A stretch of 64,000 bases of DNA from Choricystis sp. odSpoLacu1 (Eukaryota > Chlorophyta > Trebouxiophyceae), in contig OY253656.1 of the NCBI GenBank assembly GCA_958009055.1, positions 124,001 through 188,000 of the forward strand. The letters are read 5' to 3'. Made by a program: the position numbers and the translations under genes. The stretch's first letter is position 1. Each line of letters opens with the position of its first letter. The notes under the pieces were generated by a model, which saw only the letters and a program-made list of their open reading frames with translations, was not told the DNA's origin and searched no databases. Shown here piece after piece: positions 32,961 through 43,923 of this stretch.

Positions 32961-34164
32961 ATGCTTGCTGGCCACCCCCACCGCCGCCGTGCCACCGCCC
33001 TCACCCTGGCCGCCATGACGGCCGCCGCAGCCACGAGAGCGGTGGGTGGGGCTCTGGCAGCGTCTGATGCTGCCACCGCCGCCGCCGCGGCCGCCGCCTC
33101 CGCCGCCCCCCCCGTTCCCGTCGCCCCCGCTCGGCGACGCCGGCCCCTGCGGCGCCGCCCCCCCCCCTGCGCGGCACCTTCACCGCACTCACGGGAGACT
33201 GCGTGAATGCGATTCTCACCCTGCCGGCTGCCTCTGCCCCGGGTCGGGAGGCGCCGTGGCCGGTCGTGTGGCTGGGGGCGGGCTTCCAAACGCGCGCGTC
33301 TGCGTACTCGAGGATCGCCACCCACCTCGCGTCCTACGGCTATGCCACCCTGCAGTATGATCCCACCCGGTTGTTAACTTTGACCCCGGACGTGTGGGAG
33401 CTGGGGTGGCTGGCGGACGCGCTGGCGTGGGCGCGGGGTGCTGCGCCGCCCCTCACCCTCCACCCGACGACTCTCGCCGTCGCCGGCCACTCGCGTGGCG
33501 GCAAGCTGGCCGCCCTGCACTATGCGGGCGTGGTGGCGCCGCCTCCACCCGAGGGATCGCCACCCCCCTCCCCCCCCCCTGCCCGCGTGCCCGGCCGCGT
33601 GTTTTTTATTCGACGCGGTCGACTCCACCTCCTTTGCCCCCGCCTCCCCCGCCTGCCCATCCGCCGCGGACGCGCTCCCTGGCGCGGGGCCCGTCGGCTT
33701 CGCCTCCGCCGCCGTCATAGGGCCCTGCAACCCGGCAGCGTCTGGGTATCGCCGCCTGTGGAAGGCGGTGGATGGAGGCTCGTCCCAACTCCTCCTCGAC
33801 TCAGGCCACGCCCAGTTCTTTGATTCAGGGCGCCTGTGGAACGTGCTGGCGGACGGCCTGTGCGGGCGGGGGGGGGGCGGGGCGGGACGCGACGCTGAGG
33901 GCGGCGGGCGCGGCCGCGGTGGCGTGGTTCGATTCACACCTGCGTTCGAACTCGTCTTCTTCCTCCTCCACCGACGCCTTTGTGGCGTGGGCGGAGGCGG
34001 CGGCCGCCGCGCCCAGGGCGGCGGGGTCCCCCGTGGAGGCGTGGGCGGTGAAGCTGAGGTCGGCGCGTGAGGCTGTCAAGGCGGGTGGTGATGAAGCCGC
34101 CACACCTGCCGCCGTTGGCTCTGTGGCTGCGTCCACTCTGTGGCGCGGAGAGTTGATGTGTTGA
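32961..34164 (+). CDS. Chlorophyllase-like alpha/beta hydrolase (three frame breaks)
   Basis: An apparently intronless gene of ~400 residues. Chlorophyllases cleave the phytol tail of chlorophyll. The Ala-rich N-terminus resembles a plastid transit peptide. Family features are PWPVVWLGAGFQTRASAYSR, IATHLASYGYATLQYDP, the nucleophile elbow AVAGHSRGGKLAALHYA (Ser), FLFDAVDSTSF (the DPVDG-like Asp) and LLLDSGHAQFFDSG (catalytic His), preceded by IGPCNPAASGYRRLWKAV. All three catalytic positions are therefore retained. The frame changes near 33100-33130, at a C-run near 33560-33585 and at a G-run near 33868-33880. Substrate could be chlorophyll or another plastid ester. The breaks sit in homopolymers and probably are not inactivating. 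Confidence 0.72.
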
Positions 34165-34439
34165 AGTCCACCCACCCCTTAGCCCTCTCTGTGCCCGATG
34201 CGCGGGGGGCGTGCGCACAGAAATAAAAACTTCTTCCGTCTTAAACTAAATCTACCTGCCTTGTATTCACTCTTACTATTCTTTTGGGGGCATTGTATTG
34301 TCACACCATTTACACATCACACCACTGGGTCAAGAGGGCGGATGTTTTCTCACGGAGGAAAGGAAAAGGTCGGGGGCACAAAAACACTCCTCCTATTCTT
34401 TTTGCACGGCGCGCGCGCGTGCCTGTCCCCTCTCCTCTC

Positions 34440-34785
34440 ATGCTCTCCGTACACAAGGGCGCACTCTACGCTCTGGCCACGCTGCTGACAGCGTGGCAAG
34501 CAGCAGCGGTGCGTTGGGGGAGAGAGGGGGGGCGCGGGCGTGAATGGGGCAGCGATGCGGGATGGACAAAAAACAGCCGACACACCCTCTCCCCCACCTC
34601 CCATCCCACACACACAACAGGCTCAAACACGCTGCGACGACGCGTGCCAGCGCCACGTCAAGCTGACGGAGGGTGCCATCCTGGCGGCGACGCTGGGCGG
34701 CGCGCTCACGTGGGGCGTCTTCTTCATGCGGTCCATCGACGTGCCGACCCGGTTCTTGGGAGGGGTGGGGGGTGGTGGAGAGTGA
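34440..34785 (+). CDS. Small predicted membrane protein, unknown
   Basis: Two exons, 34440..34508 and 34621..34785, would encode 77 residues: an N-terminal helix (KGALYALATLLTAWQAAA), then AQTRCDDACQRHVKLTEG with a CDDAC pair, and a second hydrophobic helix (AILAATLGGALTWGVFFM). The C-terminus is Gly-rich, and a third exon in place of it cannot be excluded. Splice signals fit the window's style (GTGCGT donor, ACAACAG acceptor) and keep phase 0. A small mitochondrial or plastid membrane subunit is plausible. No family is recognised. Confidence 0.5.
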
Positions 34786-34926
34786 GAGAGAGGTGTGTGT
34801 GTTTTTTCCTGTTAGCAAGAGAGCGAGAGACGACAAGAAAGAAAGAAAAAAAGAGCAACCTCTCCACTCCGTCGTCGCGTTCTCCACCCCACCCCGCGCT
34901 CAAAACCCGCACACCCACCACTTACC

Positions 34927-36764
34927 ATGCCCCGCCCCAAGCGCGCGGCTGCGGTGGCCGTCAAGCCCGAGCCCGTGGAGGAGGAGGCGGTGGAAGCCTC
35001 CACCTCCCCGTCTCCCGCGCCCCCGCCGCCGCGCCGCCGCGCGGCCGCAGGTGGCCGCCGCAAGCGGGCCGCCTCGTCCGAAGACGACGACGAGTACACC
35101 CCCCCGCCCCGCGCCAAGGCCAAGGTCAAGGGAAAAGTCAAGAAGCAGGAGGTGGAGACCGACAACGACTCGGACGCGTCGCCCTCCAAAAAAGTGAAGA
35201 AGGAGAAGAAGGCGCCCGCCAACCCCATCAACGTGACGCTGGGCTTCCCGCCCGGGTGGGACAACCCGCAAGAATACGTGCTGGCCAAGTGAGTGCGGCG
35301 GGTTTGAGGGGAGGAGGGAGGGAGAGGGGATTGCTGTGTCGTTTGGGAGGGGCAGGCGCGCACCCGCCCGGCGCCTCCCCCCCCGGGCCCTCGGACGCGA
35401 CGCTGCTGGGATTGGCACGTGCGATGGAGGCGGGCGCGGGGCGTGGGTGGGTGCCGAGGGCGCGCGGCGGGGGTGGGAGCGAGCGGTCAACGTTCCGCAA
35501 TGGTCGGGTGGGCGCCCACTCGCCGGCTCGCCCGCCCTCCGCGCTCCTCACGCTCACCCACCCCACACCCACTCACACGCACAGGATCTACGGCGAGCCC
35601 ACACCGTCGCCCAAGGTGGCGGCGTTCGACATGGTGAGGAGGGAGAGAGAGACGAGAGGGAGACAGCACCCCCAGCGCGCGTGTCGTGCCGGCCCCCTCC
35701 CGCCCTCGCCCCACCCCACCCACCCCACTCCCCACACAGGACGGCACCCTCATCGAAACCCACAACACGGCCGCCGGCCCGGGCTGGGGCGGCAACTGGG
35801 GGGCGATCCGCCCCGAAGACTTTGACCTCTTCAACGACGACGTGCCTTCGACTCTCCAGTCCCTCGTCGACTCGGGCCACCACATCGTCATCCTGTCCAA
35901 CCAGGGCAACATTCGGGGCGCGCTGACGGGCAAGCGCGGGTCGCTGATGATGCAGAGATTCGACCTCGCGCTCGCCCAGATGGGCGTCCCCGCGACCGTC
36001 CTCATCGCCACCGCGTCCTCCAAGGACCCCGACGCCCACGCCTGCCGCAAGCCGGGGACGGGACTGTGGACCCTGTTCAAGGCGGGGTACAATGGGGGGG
36101 TCGAACCCGACCTTGCCTCGTCCTTCTTCTGTGGCGACGCGGCCGGCCGGTCCGCGACCGCCGCGCGCGAGGGCGACTTCTCCGACTCGGACCGCGTGTT
36201 TGCGGAGGCGGTGGGACTGCCCTTCTTCGTGCCGGAAGACAAGCTGGGGCAGGGGGCGGCGTCCCCCGTCAAAGCGGAGGGGGGCGGGCGCACGGGCGGG
36301 GGGTACGTCAAGGACGAGTCCCTGCCCACCAAGGACGGCATCGTCGTCTTCCTGCGGGCGCTGGGGGCCAAGTTCAAGGACCTGCACACATTCAAGAGGT
36401 GTGTGGCGGGGAAAGTGGAGTGGTTTTTTGGCGGTGGGAGAAAGTGAGGTTGTTTTTTTGTTTTCGCGCTCACCCAACCCCCCACACCCTCCCCACCCCC
36501 CCCTCCCCTCACACGCACAACAGCGTCGCCTACTACAAAGCCGCCAAAGCGTTCGACGAGCTCACCGAGGCCCTCCCCTCCGACGGTGCCGTCTGCCTGG
36601 CCCGCGTCAAGGCGCTGACCAAAGCCAAAACCCTCACGGGCGTCGGCAAGGGCACGCTCGCCAAGCTGGAGGAGTGGTTTGACAAGGGCACGTGCGACGC
36701 GCTGACCGAGGACGCGGGCGGGGAGGCGGCCCCGCTGGAGAGCGCGGCGCTGGCGTTTGCTTGA
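34927..36764 (+). CDS. DNA 3'-phosphatase (PNKP/ZDP type) with C-terminal helix-hairpin-helix region
   Basis: Four exons, 34927..35288, 35585..35633, 35740..36398 and 36524..36764, give 436 residues. Polynucleotide 3'-phosphatases clean 3'-phosphate ends during single-strand break and base-excision repair. The first ~100 residues are basic/acidic low complexity with KKVKKEKK-type nuclear signals. The phosphatase domain starts KVAAFDMDGTLIETHN (catalytic Asp pair), with VILSNQGNIRGALTG, ATVLIATASSKDPD, CRKPGTGLW, FFCGDAAGRSATA and VGLPFFVPEDKLG. No kinase domain follows. Instead the C-terminus (SVAYYKAAKAFDELTEALPS, TGVGKGTLAKLEEWFDKGT) resembles the helix-hairpin-helix domain of X-family DNA polymerases. 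All splice joins restore conserved sequence. Confidence 0.85.
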
Positions 36765-36922
36765 GGAGAGGAGGGAGAGAGAGAGTGGGGGTAAAAAAAC
36801 AAAATCAGAGCGCACGAATCAACATCACAAATCTACCCACCCCCAAACAAAGCTGCCTGCCCCTTCATGTTTTTCTTTCTTTCTCCTGCTCCACAGTGTG
36901 TGTGAAAACCCTCACCAGTCAA

Positions 36923-38045
36923 TCAAAACACGGGCCATGGAAACAGGCCCCCCGCCAGCCCGCCGGTGTCGGCCAACCCGCCCGCGAGCTCCACCCCCTC
37001 CACCCCCCAGCACGCGTCGCCGTCGGGGGGGGGAGGGCCGCCGCCGGGCGCGTGCAGGCCCAGGCGCCACACCAGGGCGGCGCGCCTGTCGGGTGGGGGG
37101 GGGGACGCGGCGGCCTTGGCCGTCGAGGAGGGTCGTGGTCTCGCCCTCGCGCGGAGGGACGATCGCACCGACGACCGCGAGCGCCGCCGACGGCGCCAGC
37201 ATCCGCACAGACAGAATGTCCGTCTTCACGCAGGTCGCGAGCAGCATGTCCAGCCCTGCGGGAGGGGCGCCCGCGCCGGCTGCCGCTGCAGCGAGGCGAG
37301 CGGGCGCTGAGCCTGGGGGCGAGCTAGCCAACAACGCGCCCGCGACCGCGCCGTCGCTCTCGGCCAACGCTTTCAGTGTGGCCCGCAACACGGTTTCCGG
37401 GCCGAAGCGAGGGTGCAGCGCGGTCGGCAGCGACTCGCTGTCGACCGGTGAGCGTGGTTCGCCGCGCGCAGACGCGAGCGCCCACCGCCGCACCGCCCGC
37501 ACACTGCGATAGTGCGCGCTCGCCCTCTCCTCCCCAATCAACGCCAGCTCCAGCGTCATCTCCTCCCCCGCGTGCGCGGTGACGGCCAGCCGCACGATGG
37601 CGAGGCCGGGGGAGGGGCGCAGGGCGGCGGTGGGGGTGATGGTGCGGGGGGGGGCGAGGATCAGGCCGCGCAGGGCGAACGCGTCGAACGAGATGTCGCC
37701 ACTGTATCGCATGACATCCAGGAAGCTGGGGCCGGGCGGCGTCTGGGTGGCTGTCGCCAGTGGGAGCGGTGGTGACCGCGGCGGTGGGGGCGCGTCGCCC
37801 CCGCCGCCGCGCGCGGTGGCCGCTTCCCACCGTTCGGCTGCTTCAACGAACGCGTCGTCCGGCAGCAGGTCCAGCAGCACGCTGTCCACGGCGCCCGCCA
37901 GGGCGGCGTCGCAGAGAGCGTCCAATGTCGATGCGAGGGGAGGGTCGGCGCCGGCGTTGGGGGTGGCGCGTGGGGGGTGGGGCGACCGGCGGGTGGCGCG
38001 GTGCGGCCGGGGCGCGGGGCTCCGAGCGGTGCGCCCGCCTCGCAT
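36923..38045 (-). CDS. Unrecognised protein (one frame break)
   Basis: A single exon of ~370 residues, starting MRGGRTARSPAPRPHRATRR, which looks like an organellar targeting peptide. The globular part includes TLDALCDAALAGAVDSVLLD, EAAERWEAATARGG, SFLDVMRYSGDISFDAFALR, GLILAPPRTITPTAALRPS, MTLELALIGEERASAHYRSV and LLATCVKTDILSVRMLAPSA. At a G-run near 37091-37101 (C on the coding strand) the frame shifts by one extra base. The downstream frame gives DRRAALVWRLGLHAPGGG and ends at 36923; without the shift it would end at 36912. I recognise no family. It lies downstream of VPS41 on the same strand. Confidence 0.5.
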
Positions 38046-38261
38046 GGGTGTGCTTTCGGGGTGGTGCAGCGCGCGCGGTTGCTGGGTGGCGGGCCACTCT
38101 TCCCGACACCGCAGACCCTGTGCTGGATCGACAGGCGTCTGAGGGAGCCGAGAGAGTGGTGCGCTGGGACGGGGGAGAGCAGAGGCGTGTCGACCCCCCG
38201 TCCTTATCTATCCGAGGTGTGGGGCGCTCTTGTTTTTGCAAGCGCCCTCTCTCTCCCTTCT

Positions 38262-41200
38262 CTACGACACAGCCCGGCGCTCCTCCTCCCACCTCGGCCC
38301 CACCAACGGCTGCAGCCCGGGATCAGACGCCGTTGGCCTCCGCCTCCGCCTGGGGGTGGGCGCCGCCTCCGCGGCCTCTCGTCCGCCAACGTCGATCGTG
38401 ACGCCTCCTTCCCCCTCGACGCGCGCCCCGACCACCGCCCGCCGCACCGCGGCATACAGCGCGGCCGACGCAGCGCTGCCGCCGCGCGCCGCCAGGGCGG
38501 CGGCGCCAGCGGCCAGCCCCTCCCGCGCCGCCGCGTCGCGCGCGGCGGCGGCGAGGCGGGGGGCCAAGCGCGGCACGTCCAGCCCCGCCGGCAGGGCGGC
38601 CACCAGTTTGGGAGCGGTGGTGGCGCCTCCCGCATCGAGCAGGGCTGCTGCTGCGTCTCCGTCGCGGCAGGCCAGGGAGACCAAGGTGTCCCACAGCTCG
38701 CCGCCGCGGCCGCCGCCGCGCGCGCGCGCGCGAGCGCGACGGCGGCCGAGACGTCTTTTGCGTCGGCGACCAACGCTGTCAACGCGGCCACGTCGTCCCC
38801 GCCGCGCGCCAGCACGGCCGCCCGGGCGGCGTGCAGGCCACGGGAGGCGCACAGGGACGCGGCGGCGGCCAAGTCGTAATGTGAGTTGCGCTCCAAAAAT
38901 GGCGGCAGCTCTGTCGGCGCGGAATCAGCCAGCAGCCCCACCGCCGCCGTGGCAGCGGCCCTGTCGTCCAGGGCGGCATCGCCGTCGGGGCCGGCCAGCA
39001 GGTCCCGCACGTAGGCGGCGGCGGCGGCGGTGCGGGCGGCGGTGGTGGTGGTGGTGGGGGGGGGGGCGGGAGCCGTTTCCATCCTCACTCTCCAGCAGCG
39101 CCCCCAGCACGTCTGCCGCCGGCACCGCCCTCCACTGCGCCGCCAGCAGGTCGATTGCGCGGTCGGGGGCCGCGTCCACCAGGGCTCGCAGGCCGGCCGC
39201 GTCGAGGGAGGTGAAGAGGCCGCGTGCCTCGACAAAATCGGCGACGCGCGGCGACCGCGCGGCCAGCAGCACGCCCAGAGCGGCGGCAGGGGTGCCGAGC
39301 GTGCTGTAGAGAGCGGCCACCGCGTCCAGGAGGTCCGGGGTGGCGCCCCCCGGGGCGGCCACGCGGGCCGCGGCCGCGGTCGCGAGCGTTGGCGCGTCCA
39401 CCGCGGCGGGTGGCCACGCCCGCAGCGCGGCCAGCAGGGCCGGGTGGTCGCTCGGGCGCAGCAACAAGGCACGCAACGCCATGGTGTAGCAGTCCAGGGG
39501 GAGGGGTAGAGAGCCAGATGTTGTGAGGGTGGTGGGCAGGCGGGGCGCGAGGGGGGCCAACGCGCGCGCCGCTGCAAAAGCGTGCACCGCCCTCTCCCAC
39601 GCGCCCCCATCCTCGCGCAGCAGGCCGGGGGCGGCAGCCGCGGCCGCCTCCCCATCCCCCGCCGCCAGCAGGGCGCCCAGGGCGGCGTCCGCGGCGCGCG
39701 CGCGGGTGCGGGCGGAGCCGGTGGCTGCCGCCGCGGCCGCTGCGTCGGCTGCGCGGCCGGCGGAGAGCAGCCACTCCACCAACGCGTCGCCCGCCAGGTG
39801 GCGCACCAGGGCCAGGGAGCGCCCGCGCGCGATGTAGAAGGTGGCGTCGGTGGGGGGGGGGGGGCGGGAGGGGGGGGGGGGGAGGCTGGGTCGGCGGGCG
39901 CGGGCGGCGGCGCGGGCGCGTCCGCCGCCTCCCCCCCCCCCCGACCGAGACCGCAGGCTGGCCGCCAGCGCGGCAGCCGCAGCCGCCCCCACCGCCGCGG
40001 CCGCGGTGGCCGCTGACGCCCCCACCGCCGCGGCCGCGGTGGCGGCGGAGGCGACGGCGGCGGCGGTGGCGGGTCCGCGCGCGGCGGCGGGGGGCGGCCG
40101 CTGCGGCGACGCGGCAGGAGTGGACGCTGTGCTGCCCGCAGCAGGCGCGCCATCCACCGTCAGCCGGGACGGGCGCGACGGCGAGGGGGGTGGTGGCGGT
40201 GGCGCAGGCCCCGCGTCGGGCGGCAGGGAGGCAGCCAGCAGGAGGGGGGACGCGTCGTCGGCGGCGCCACGAGGCAGCGGCACGGCCGCCGCGTCTGCGC
40301 CGCGCGCCGCGCAGCTGCCGCCCCCACCTCCACCACCACCGCACAACAGCAGCATGGCGGTGGGTGGACTCCCCCCCACCGCCGCCAGCACGCTGCCCCG
40401 GCCGTAGGGGGCGCCCCCCGCCACCGCCTCGCGGTCGGACGTCGACGCGACGAGCACGCGCGGCGGCGTGACCGCCCCCACGATCGATGGCACATCCCCC
40501 AGCCCCGGCGCCACGCGCAAGCACTGCAGGGTGCGCCCCCACGCGATGGCCAAGTCCAGGGTGGTGGTGGCGGGGGTGGCGGCGGCGGCAGAGGCGGAGG
40601 GTGGGGCGCGCGAGGGGGGCGGGCCAAACGTCAGCACACAGCGCGCGGTCGGGGGCCCAGCAAACCTCGGCCGTGGCGCCGCATCCAGCGTCCCCCCCGA
40701 CGCCACATCGTGCAGCACGACGCCGGTGGGCGTCGCCCACGCAAGGAGGTCGGCCGGGCCCCAGGCGAGGGAGAGGACGGGGCCTCGCCCGCCGCGCGCG
40801 AGGAGCGTTGTCGCGCCGCGCCCGCCCCCTCCGCGCCGCGGCACGGCCAGCCAGGGCTTGGACACAATCGCCACCCCCCCATCTGGCCCCCCCACCGCGT
40901 ACCGTCCCCCGCCTCGGGACGCGGCATAGTCGGGGGGCAGGGCGATGTGGGTGGCTCGGAAGGGGGGGGGACGGCGCGGCCAGCGCCGCGCCACTCGCGA
41001 TCGACACAAACGCCACGTCAGCCCCTCCATGCGCCGCGGCCGCCACCTCAGAGGCGGCGTCCACGGAGACGCAGGTGATGGGGTGGGCGCAGGGGCGGAC
41101 CCGGCGGATCTGTGGTGTGTGTGTGTGTGTGTGTGTGTGGTGGGGGGGGGCGGGGGCGGGTGAGTGAAAACGGCACCGTTTTTTTTTTTCTTTCTTTTTT

Positions 41201-41498
41201 TCTTTTTTTTCGGGGTTTCGCGCCGATCAACAGACCGCGTCATTCTCTCTCTCTCTCTCTCTCTGCCTGTGCCTTCTCTCCCTCCCTCCCAACCCACCTC
41301 GTTTCCGTCAACATCAAGCACATGCACCGCGCCGCGCGCCGTGCCGACGACGACCGCGCGCTCGCTGGCGGCCAGCGCGGTGACGGCGTCGCCGGGGGCC
41401 AGGAAGGGGACATCCTCAGTGATGGTGACGTGCAGGCTGGGGGGCGGGGACGCGGGCGTGGAAGCGTCGGCGTCGGGGGAGGGCGCATCGGTCGGCAT
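38262..41498 (-). CDS. VPS41: Vacuolar sorting protein VPS41, HOPS subunit (three frame breaks)
   Basis: Exons complement(41298..41498, 38262..41109) give ~1015 residues. VPS41 tethers late endosomes to the vacuole as part of the HOPS complex. Exon 1 opens a beta-propeller (VTALAASERAVVVGTARGAV, HVLDVDGNE) that continues in exon 2 with IRRVRPCAHPITCVSVDAAS. The helical CHCR region includes FYIARGRSLALVRHLAGDAL, CYTMALRALLLRPSDHPALL, LPPFLERNSHYDLAAAASLC, VLARGGDDVAALTALVADAK and DVSAAV. The C-terminal block GELWDTLVSLACRDGDAAAA then PKLVAALPAGLDVPRLAPRL is the VPS41 signature. A RING-type end is not evident. Frame changes are at G-runs near 40963-40971 and 39055-39066 and at a CG-repeat near 38718-38735. 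A long Ala-rich insertion sits at about 39900-40150. Confidence 0.85.
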
Positions 41499-41849
41499 TG
41501 GACAGCAATCAACAGCCCGCTGCCCCCCGAAAGAGCGCGGCTGCTGGTTGCACAGAGAGTGGGTGGTGTGTCGCGTGAGGCACACGCACGCGTGTCTCCC
41601 GCCCGCACGCCGGCGGACACGAAACAAACGTCGGGATGTTTTTTTTTTTTTTTTTTTTTTTTTTTCACTTTCGTCGTCGCTGTTTTTTACACTCCCTCTC
41701 TCGACACCCGCTCGCCTTAACAACCCACGAAACAAGCTCCTAACGCCGCCACGCGAAAAAAAAACAACAGCACGAATGAAGCCTCACCCCCCAAAAAGAA
41801 AAATCAGCTCTTGTAAACGCATCACCCTTTTCCCTCACCTTTTTCCCTC
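41499..41849. other. Intergenic region with 27-base T run
   Basis: About 350 bases upstream of VPS41 and downstream of the RavA-type gene, both on the minus strand. It holds an unbroken T run (41639-41665) and A-rich patches at 41757-41810, making it the most AT-rich non-coding stretch noticed here. No gene is supported. Confidence 0.5.
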
Positions 41850-43766
41850 TCACGCCCGGTCCGCCACCCCCTTGGCATACTGCTTGGCCCGCTTGGGCAG
41901 CGCCCGCTCCAGCACACCCGTGGACCCGTCTTTGAGGCACTCGCTGATGACCAGAGCTTCGCGCAGCAGGTCGCTCGCCTTCGCGCGCGCCTCCTCCAGC
42001 GGCGGCGCCAACGCCTGCGCCGCGGCGCGCGCGGCGGGGGCAGACAGCCAGGCAGTGGCCTTGAACTCGGCGAAGCCGCCGTCCAGGGTGGCCGCCAGGG
42101 CGGCGTGGCGCAGGCGCAGGAGTTCGGTCAGGTCGGCCGCGTCACGAGCGGCCGAGGCTGCATCGTCGGCAGCGTCACCACCACCGTCGCCCAAAATCCT
42201 GGCAGCCCGACCGTACAGGGCCAGCAAGACGAGTTCGGCCTGGGTGAGCCCCGGGTCGGAGCCGATGGTGTCCAAGACCTTGGCCTTGACTTTGGCAGCA
42301 TCGTCCGGCCTTTGCCCGAACACGTGCTCCAACAACAAGCAGTCCACTTCAGACACTTCATCCCGGCCGTCCGCGTGGGCGGCAACCTGCAGCAACGCCA
42401 CCGCCTTCATGAAGCGGCGGTCGGAGACGTAGACGGGGGGTTCCGCCTTGTCCTGCAGGTAGGTACGCAGCGACACAAGCAGATCGACCACACCCGGCGG
42501 CACGCGCACGGCGGCGTGGGCGTCCGCGGCGCACGCCTCAAAGTCAGCCATGGTGAGGTCGGCCAGGGAGGCGCCGCCCGCTGCGGCGGCGGCCGCGGCG
42601 GCCGCGGCCGCGTCGTCGTCGGTCGGCCCGCCGCTCGCGGCGGCCGCCGTCCCCGCCTGCCCGGCCGCCAGGTCAGCCAGCCGCCCCAGGTTGACGGACG
42701 ACACTTGGGCCACGTGGCGGCGGATGAGGAAGCGGTCGTAGAGGGCGTCCAACTCTTCTGATTCAGGCAGCTCGTTCGAAGCACCCACGAGGCAGAGGAG
42801 AGGCACGACGGAGCGGGACGACCCGTTGTCGAAGAGGCGCTCGTTGAGCAGGGTGAGGAGGGCGTTGAGGATGGCGGAGTTGGCCTGGAGGAAGGGAAGG
42901 AAGGGAGGGGAAGAGGGTTGGACACGACAGCGCCTCTCACCGCCTTGTTTCCCTCTCTCCCACCCCCACCCCCCACCCAACCCACACTCACCTTGAAAAT
43001 CTCGTCGATGAACGCCACCTGGGCGGTGGGCAGGTAGCCCTCCGTCAGGCGGACGTAGAGGTCGTTCTCCAGGCCCTTCATGGAGAGCGGGCCAAAAAGT
43101 TCTTCCGGCACGGAGAAGCGGGTCAGGAGGCGTTCAAAATAACGCCCCCCCGTCAGCGCGGCCAGCCTGCGGGAGAGTTCCGACTTGGCGGTGCCAGGGG
43201 GGCCGAGCAGGAGGAGGTGCTCGCCTGCCAGGGCGGCGAGGAGGAGGAGGCGTACCTAGGGGAGAGAGAGGGTGGGAGGGAAAAGGTCAGACGACGGCGA
43301 CGGCTCCGCGAGAGCGCCGAGCCCGACCCATGTGAATGCACCGCCCTTCCCCGCGCCCCTCACGACACACTCCTCCTCCCTCCACACACTCTGTACTCAC
43401 CTCCATCTCCCGCTCCAGCAACCCTTTCTGCAGGTCGCGCACGCTGGCCAGCACGCGCGCCCGCAGCGGGGACGCGCGCGGCGGCAGCGCGGCCGCGGCC
43501 GCCGCGTCGGCCGCAGCGGCGGCCAGGGCGGCCGCGTGGGTCGCGTCCGCAGCCGCGGTGACGGCTGCGATGGTGTCCAGCGTGGTGGCGTCCACCGTTT
43601 CGGCGGCTTGGTCGGCGCGCACGGCGTGGGGGAGGAAGGAGGGAGGCGCGACGGTCGAACGGTGGTGGTGCGCCAGCGGGGCCACGCGGGGCGCGGCGCG
43701 GGCCGGCACCGACGCGTGGCGTGTCGGTGCGCGTAGGGCGCGTGTCGTGGGGTGGAGGGCCAGCAT
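41850..43766 (-). CDS. RavA/MoxR-family AAA+ ATPase, probably plastid
   Basis: Three exons, complement(43401..43766, 42992..43255, 41850..42884), give 554 residues. MoxR/RavA ATPases act as chaperones in assembling metal-enzyme or respiratory complexes in bacteria. Residues 1-~50 ([20 protein letters not shown]) look like a transit peptide. The ATPase has [20 protein letters not shown] then [11 protein letters not shown] (Walker A), [38 protein letters not shown] (Walker B), [19 protein letters not shown] and [20 protein letters not shown] with FLIRR (sensor 1 and the Arg finger region). The C-terminal extension ([20 protein letters not shown] onward) resembles RavA helical parts. The first acceptor is TAG. 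It is divergent from the LPA3-like gene, 157 bases between starts. Confidence 0.85.
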
Positions 43767-43923
43767 TTTTTGTGTGCGGGGCGGGGGGGGGAGGGAGGAA
43801 AAGAGAGAGAATGGGGGTTGTGCAAAGAGGGTCGTTTTCGGCTTGGACCTCGGCAACCCACAACGCACGCCCGCTTCGGGTGTTCACCGTTGTTTGCAGA
43901 GCCCCACCGCGCACACGCCAACA

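Noticed and set aside
41850..43766. RavA-type ATPase, LepA and hemC as bacterial or plastid-genome DNA
   Set aside because: RavA and hemC have introns, all three have transit-peptide-like starts, and all sit among clearly nuclear genes; they are nuclear genes of plastid or bacterial ancestry.
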